Source of the DNA: Ramlibacter alkalitolerans
Lineage (GTDB): Bacteria; Pseudomonadota; Gammaproteobacteria; Burkholderiales; Burkholderiaceae_C
Length of the DNA stretch: 32,500 nucleotides
Assembly (NCBI RefSeq): GCF_016722765.1
Contig: NZ_JAEQND010000016.1
Coordinates: 1 to 32,500, forward strand
Direction of reading: 5' to 3'
The translations under genes were made by a program, and so were the position numbers. Under the pieces are notes generated by a model. The model was not told the DNA's origin, did no database searches, and worked only from the letters and a program-made list of their open reading frames with translations. Of the stretch, positions 28,547-32,500 are shown piece by piece; the first letter of the stretch is position 1; each line of letters begins with the position of its first letter.

Positions 28547-29323
28547 TTGCGCAGCACCTTCGGCAGTTCGACGCTGGTCCGCCTCCTCGGCGAATGGACG
28601 CCCGCCGTCGCGGAGCCGTCCGGCCCCGACGTGGCCGAGCGCCTGAGCCTGTGGGTCGACGCCTTCGCGGCGATCCGGCTGCAGTCCGCGCACCAGGCGA
28701 TCGCCAGCGTGCGCGCGGCGGCGCCGGCCCGCTGGCGCAAGCCGGGGGCGGCATCGCTGGCCGAGGACGTCGAGCGGGTGCGCTCGGTGCTCGTGCGCGC
28801 CATTGCGCAGGAGCCGGGGCCGGTCATCGAGACGGCGCATACGCCGGCCGACCTGCGCCGCCTCGCGCGCGCCGCCGCCCGTCCGGAAGAAGCCGCCGCC
28901 GACGCGAGCTACGCGCCGTGGCGCCAGCGCCACCTGGAGCTGCAGCGGCAGATGGAGCTCATGATCCCGCCGCTGCGCGAGCACCTGCGGCAGGCGCTGG
29001 CCCAGGGTTCGGCGCGCATGCGCAAGCTGGCGACGCTGGACGCGGCCATGGAGCAGGTCCTCGCCGCGCGCGAGCACAAGCTGCTGGCGCGCATCACCGA
29101 GCGCATGGAGCGGCGCTTTGCGCAACTGCGCGCCGCGCAGCTGCAGGCGCTGCAGGAGAGCGGCCAGCACGACGATCCGGCCGGGTGGCGCCAGCCCGGC
29201 GGCTGGCTCGCCCGCTTTGCCGGCGAGTGGCGCCAGCTGCTGGCGGCGGAACTGGAGCTGCGCCTGCAGCCCGCCATCGGCCTGGTCGAGGCCCTGGGCA
29301 ACGAATTGAACGAACAGCAATGA
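28547..29323 (+). CDS. DUF3348 protein, first gene of a motor-like operon
   Basis: 258 residues from the TTG at 28547. A perfect GGAGG lies 6 nt before this TTG, and the product then begins LRSTFGSSTLVRLLGEWTPA, as DUF3348 proteins do; an in-frame ATG at 28529 lacks a ribosome site and is the alternative. DUF3348 is a soluble, all-helical family of Burkholderiales. Blocks seen: LSLWVDAFAAIRLQSAHQAI, SVLVRAIAQEPG, PWRQRHLELQRQMELMIPPL, HKLLARITERMERRFAQLRA, WLARFAGEWRQLLAAELELR, probably coiled-coil in part. No enzyme motif is seen. Its stop overlaps the ATG of the DUF802 gene, so it is made in step with the membrane channel. Function unknown. Confidence 0.88.
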   Translation: MRSTFGSSTLVRLLGEWTPAVAEPSGPDVAERLSLWVDAFAAIRLQSAHQAIASVRAAAPARWRKPGAASLAEDVERVRSVLVRAIAQEPGPVIETAHTPADLRRLARAAARPEEAAADASYAPWRQRHLELQRQMELMIPPLREHLRQALAQGSARMRKLATLDAAMEQVLAAREHKLLARITERMERRFAQLRAAQLQALQESGQHDDPAGWRQPGGWLARFAGEWRQLLAAELELRLQPAIGLVEALGNELNEQQ

Positions 29324-31032
29324 GCAAGCGATTTTTTGCGGCCGCCTTCGGAATCGGCCTGGCGGCGGTGGCCTGGGTGGCCACCGGCTTCGTCGGGTCG
29401 AGCGGGCTGGCCCTGGCGATGACGCTGGTGATCGGCGCGGTCTACCTGCTGGGGGCGCAGGAGCTGCGCCAGTTCCGCGCGGCGACGTCCGGGCTGGCCG
29501 GCGCGCTCGCCACCATCCCGCAGCCGCTGCCGGACCTCGGCGCCTGGCTGGAGCAGGTGCCGCCCACCCTGCGCCACGCCGTGCGCCTGCGCATCGAGGG
29601 CGAGCGCGCCGGCCTGCCCGGCCCGGCCCTGACGCCCTACCTGGTCGGCCTGCTCGTGATGCTGGGCATGCTGGGCACCTTCCTCGGGATGGTGGTGACC
29701 TTCAAGGGCGCGGTGTTCGCGCTGGAAGGCTCGACCGACCTGCAGGCGATCCGCTCCGCCCTGGCGGCGCCGATCAAGGGCCTGGGCCTGTCCTTCGGCA
29801 CCTCGGTCGCCGGCGTGGCCGCCTCCGCCATGCTGGGCCTGATGGCGGCGATCGCCCGGCGCGAGCGCCTGGAACTCGCGCGCCAGCTCGAAGGCCGCAT
29901 CGCCACCGTGCTGCAACCCTTTTCCCTGGCCCACCGGCGCGACGCGACCTTCCAGGCCATCCAGCAGCAGGCGCACGCGCTGCCGGCGCTGGTGGACCGG
30001 CTGGAGACGATGATGGAACGCATCGAGCAGCGCAGCCGCCAGCTCGACGAACAGCTCTCGGCGCGCCAGGAGCACTTCCATGGGGAGGTGCGCGGCGCCT
30101 ATGAGATGCTGGCCGACCGCGTGGGGACGTCGCTGCAGGCAAGCCTTGCCGACGGCGCCCGCGCGGCCGGCGACAGCATCCGCCCGGTGATCGCCTCCAC
30201 GATGGCGCAGCTGGCCGGCGATGCGCAGCGCCTGCACGCCCGCCTCGGCGAGGTGGCGCAAGGCCAGGCCGATGCGCAGCACGCGCGGATGGACCAGCTG
30301 GCGACGGCCTGGCGCGCCGAGTTCACGGCCCTGCGCGAGCAGGAAGACGCGCGGGGACAGGCGGCCGTCGAGCGGCTCGGCCAACTCGAAGCGGCGGTCG
30401 CCCGCCACCTCGCCAGCCTGGGAACGGCCCTGGAGGCACCGATCACCCGCCTGCTGCAGACCGCGTCCGAAGTGCCGCAGGCCGCGGCCGGCGTCATCGC
30501 GCAGCTGCGCGAGGAAGTGAGCCGGGCCGCCGATCGCGACACCGCTTCGCTGCAGGAGCGTACCGACCTGCTGGAGCGGCTGGGCGCCCTGCTGCAGTCC
30601 CTGCAGCAGGCCTCGGGCGAGCAGCGCGCCGCCATGGACGCGATGGTGGCGTCGGCCTCCTCGGTGCTGGAGCAGGCCGGCGCGCGCTGGGTCGAGGCGC
30701 TGCAGGCGCAGGCCGGCCAGGCCGCGGACACGAGCGCGCACCTGGCGGCCGGCGCGGTGGAACTCGCCAGCGTGGCGGAATCGTTCGCGCACGGCGTGCA
30801 GTCGTTCCAGGCCGGCAACGACAAGCTGGCCGAAGCGCTGCAGCGTATCGAAGCCTCGCTGCAGCGCTCCACCGCCCGCAGCGACGAGCAGCTGGCGTAC
30901 TACGTGGCGCAGGCGCGGGAGGTGATCGAGCTGAGCATCGCCTCGCAGCAGGGCCTGATCGAGAACCTGCGCCAGCTGCAGGGCGCCCGCAAGGGCAGCG
31001 CGCTGGCGCTGGCGGACGGGGAACCGGCGTGA
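29320..31032 (+). CDS. DUF802 protein: MotA/ExbB-like channel subunit with a long cytoplasmic coiled tail
   Basis: 570 residues. Helices near 5-25, 29-45, 106-128 and 152-178. The latter two carry TPYLVGLLVMLGMLGTFLGM and KGLGLSFGTSVAGVAASAML; GTFLG (119-123) and FGTSVAG (159-165) are the MotA/TolQ/ExbB proton-channel signatures in the usual order. From about 185 to 550 the protein is almost purely helical, with heptad-like Leu/Ala spacing and repeated units (ALVDRLETMMERIEQRSRQL, LLERLGALLQSLQQASGEQR), the DUF802 repeats. A MotA-like head with a long tail is the architecture of ZorA in the Zorya anti-phage system; only the head signature is visibly shared. It is coupled to DUF3348 (ATGA) and followed 22 nt on by its likely stator partner. 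Confidence 0.9.
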   Translation: MSKRFFAAAFGIGLAAVAWVATGFVGSSGLALAMTLVIGAVYLLGAQELRQFRAATSGLAGALATIPQPLPDLGAWLEQVPPTLRHAVRLRIEGERAGLPGPALTPYLVGLLVMLGMLGTFLGMVVTFKGAVFALEGSTDLQAIRSALAAPIKGLGLSFGTSVAGVAASAMLGLMAAIARRERLELARQLEGRIATVLQPFSLAHRRDATFQAIQQQAHALPALVDRLETMMERIEQRSRQLDEQLSARQEHFHGEVRGAYEMLADRVGTSLQASLADGARAAGDSIRPVIASTMAQLAGDAQRLHARLGEVAQGQADAQHARMDQLATAWRAEFTALREQEDARGQAAVERLGQLEAAVARHLASLGTALEAPITRLLQTASEVPQAAAGVIAQLREEVSRAADRDTASLQERTDLLERLGALLQSLQQASGEQRAAMDAMVASASSVLEQAGARWVEALQAQAGQAADTSAHLAAGAVELASVAESFAHGVQSFQAGNDKLAEALQRIEASLQRSTARSDEQLAYYVAQAREVIELSIASQQGLIENLRQLQGARKGSALALADGEPA

Positions 31033-31054
31033 CCGCGTGGCGATGGGGGGCCCG

Positions 31055-31708
31055 ATGACCGAGGCGGACGACGGCGAGCTCGCGGTCGAGGCGCCGGTCT
31101 GGACGGTGTTCGGCGACCTGATGGCCGGCCTGGTCGGCGCCTTCGTGCTGGTGCTGATCGGCGTCCTGTTCGTGCAGATGGACCTGGTGGCCAGCCTGCA
31201 GCAGGAAGTGGAGAAGCGCCGGGTCGAGGAGCAGCGCCGCATGGCGCTGGAGAAGGCGCTCGCCATCCCGCTCGCCTCCGGCCGCGTGACCCTGGACAAC
31301 GGCCGCATCGGCATCAGCGGCAGCGTGCTGTTCGCCGTCAACTCCGACGACTTGCGGCCGGAAGGCCGGCAGATCCTGCGCAGCCTGGTGCATCCGCTGC
31401 GCGTCTATCTCGGCGAGCGCAGGGAGATGCTCATGGTCAGCGGCTTCACCGACGACAAACCGCTGCGCGAAGGCAACCACCGCTTCGCCGACAACCTGGA
31501 GCTCTCGGCCCAGCGCGCCCTGACGGTGACGCGGGCGCTGATCGAGGAAGGCATGCCGTCCTCGCAGGTGTTCGCGGCGGCCTTCGGGCCCGAACAGCCG
31601 GTCGCCTCCAATGCCAGCGAGCAGGGACGGGCGCTGAACCGGCGCGTCGAGATGGCGCCGGTGCCGCGCGCCAGCCCCGCGCCGGCGCCGGCGACCGCGG
31701 CGAAATGA
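31055..31708 (+). CDS. MotB/ZorB-like OmpA-domain stator protein
   Basis: 217 residues from the ATG at 31055 (GGGGG 5-6 nt upstream; GTG 31037 and ATG 31043 are alternatives). A single helix, VFGDLMAGLVGAFVLVLIGV (18-37), holds Asp-21 where MotB has its proton-binding Asp (aDfmt-like FGDLMAG). A short coiled linker (46-70) leads to an OmpA domain with VLFAVNSDDLRPEGRQIL, MVSGFTDDKPL (Asp contact), NLELSAQRALTVTRALIEEG and GRALNRRVEM, which bind peptidoglycan. It should pair with the DUF802 protein as a proton-driven 5:2 unit anchored to the wall. The Pro/Ala tail is not conserved in form. Its stop overlaps the start of DUF2894. Confidence 0.9.
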   Translation: MTEADDGELAVEAPVWTVFGDLMAGLVGAFVLVLIGVLFVQMDLVASLQQEVEKRRVEEQRRMALEKALAIPLASGRVTLDNGRIGISGSVLFAVNSDDLRPEGRQILRSLVHPLRVYLGERREMLMVSGFTDDKPLREGNHRFADNLELSAQRALTVTRALIEEGMPSSQVFAAAFGPEQPVASNASEQGRALNRRVEMAPVPRASPAPAPATAAK

Positions 31709-32319
31709 ACGCACCCCCGGACCCGGCCGCCCGCCTGGCCGCGCTGCGCGAAGCCGGCGCGTCCGGGATCGACCCGGTGCGCCTGCATTTCCTGGAGGCC
31801 CTGGAGCGGCGCGCGCAGGCCCAGCCGGAACCCGTGCGCGCGCTGCTGCACGACAAGCTGGCTGCCGGCATCGCCGAGTTCGAGCAACGGGCGGCACGGG
31901 CGCCGGCCCAGGCCGCGGCCGTTGCCGCGCCGCCCGGCGCCGGGGCCAGCCCGCTGGCGAGCCTCGAGGCCTCCTTGCTTCACGCGGCAGCAGCGCGCCT
32001 CGCGCCGGGCGAGATCGGGCCTGAGCTCGAACTGGCAGGCGCGCGGCGCTTTCGCCACGCCTGGCAGGCCGGCCGGACGCTGGACCAGGTGGCGCAGGCG
32101 CTGGAGCGCCGGCCGGTCAATGCCGGCCCGCTCAACTCGCACGCGCTGGTGCTGCATGCGATGGCCCTCATGCGGGAGCTCTCCCCGGCCTACCTGCGGC
32201 GCTTCCTCACGCTGGTGGAATCGCTCCAGTGGCTCGAGCAGGCCGGTGAGCCGCAGCCCCAGCCACGGACGGGCAAGGCCGCTGCCGCCCGCCGAAGACG
32301 TCGCTCCAGCGACGATTGA
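31705..32319 (+). CDS. DUF2894 protein, last gene of the motor-like operon
   Basis: 204 residues; ATG overlaps the OmpA gene's stop (ATGA). The family is DUF2894, known from Burkholderiales next to DUF802/OmpA genes, with no known function. N-terminal LAALREAGASGIDPVRLHFL and EALERRAQAQPEPVRALLHD are helical. After an Ala/Pro linker, HALVLHAMALMRELSPAYLR then RFLTLVESLQWLEQA is the conserved C-terminal helical block, followed by a basic tail (AAARRRRRSSDD) that may bind nucleic acid or acidic partners. No nuclease or helicase motif is present. An imperfect hairpin spans the stop region (about 32300-32341), without a T-run. Confidence 0.88.
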   Translation: MNAPPDPAARLAALREAGASGIDPVRLHFLEALERRAQAQPEPVRALLHDKLAAGIAEFEQRAARAPAQAAAVAAPPGAGASPLASLEASLLHAAAARLAPGEIGPELELAGARRFRHAWQAGRTLDQVAQALERRPVNAGPLNSHALVLHAMALMRELSPAYLRRFLTLVESLQWLEQAGEPQPQPRTGKAAAARRRRRSSDD

Positions 32320-32500
32320 GCGCCCCGATCGTCGGAGCGACAGCGCTGCAGCGACAGCCGTGGGGCCGCAAGTGGGGAATTTCCCCGGTTTTGGTGGAGA
32401 CGACCCCCGCACTTTCCCCAGCCCTTCTTGATTATTCCGTCAAGTTCGTACTGTGTTTCCCGGACGAATTCGGCATTTCCGAGCGGTTTGGACGGATTAA
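32320..32500. other. Gene-free right end with palindromes, probably an upstream region of a gene beyond the window
   Basis: No frame is supported. The segment becomes more AT-rich than its surroundings. It holds GGGGAATTTCCCC (13 nt, symmetric) near 32374-32386 and CTTGA-N8-TCAAG near 32428-32445, both of operator type. It probably carries the promoter of the next gene to the right. I do not recognise the regulator. Confidence 0.4.

Noticed and set aside
28547..32319. A complete Zorya anti-phage system
   Set aside because: No ZorC, ZorD helicase or ZorE nuclease is present. Only the motor pair has the right architecture.

Overview
The window is GC-rich chromosomal DNA with dense coding on both strands. 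It looks like a betaproteobacterium of the Burkholderiales, most likely Comamonadaceae (Ramlibacter/Variovorax-like). This rests on gene content I recognise: polA divergent from a DUF2782 gene and thrB, a BPSS1780-type membrane protein after thrB, and a DUF3348-DUF802-OmpA-DUF2894 operon. The genus is inference. No prophage, CRISPR array or plasmid-type gene is visible. The only mobile-element trace is the last 37 codons of an IS30-type transposase at the left edge.

Region 1 (1-5400, mostly minus strand): IS30 remnant, alpha/beta hydrolase, a disordered hydrophilic protein, a tyrosine phosphatase, two tiny low-complexity proteins (Lys/Ser-rich and Ser/Arg-rich), and a UvrD-like helicase with a near-consensus LexA box upstream. 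Region 2 (5450-10600): a DUF72 protein, then an envelope/stress-type set: a DUF4019 protein, two tandem DUF4142 proteins, a 563-residue Gly/Ser/Gln/Tyr-rich protein resembling FUS-type low-complexity domains, and a secreted Tyr-repeat protein. A shared motif (CCTGTCGG, 17-18 nt, GTAGGA) lies 85-120 nt upstream of three of the minus-strand low-complexity genes.

Region 3 (10610-12573): a His-rich ZIP metal transporter, the 3' remnant of a dienelactone hydrolase gene with an internal stop, and a small operon of a 4-oxalocrotonate tautomerase and a UbiX/Pad1-like flavin prenyltransferase. Region 4 (12800-23925): housekeeping genes polA, DUF2782, thrB, a BPSS1780-type gene, a FecR-domain gene, uvrD, a secreted CxxC protein, guaC and a kynurenine-formamidase-like hydrolase. 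Two convergent gene ends (ubiX-like/polA and guaC/hydrolase) each carry a copy of the same long palindromic element built from GCAAAA and GCC words. A second repeat family (GTAGGCTGG...CCCCAGCG) lies at 5389 and 15667-15805.

Region 5 (24000-28300): a GntR regulator, a phytanoyl-CoA-dioxygenase-like enzyme and a SAF-domain oxidoreductase in one operon, with a 22-bp operator-like palindrome over the promoter. Next come tRNA-Ala(CGC) and tRNA-Lys(CTT) with a strong terminator, and two small exported proteins. Region 6 (28547-32319): four translationally coupled genes encoding DUF3348, a MotA/ExbB-like channel subunit with a long coiled tail (DUF802), a MotB/OmpA-like stator and DUF2894. The two central proteins have the architecture of ZorA/ZorB of the Zorya anti-phage system, but no Zorya effector gene is present. 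This is the best candidate in the window for an under-described molecular machine.
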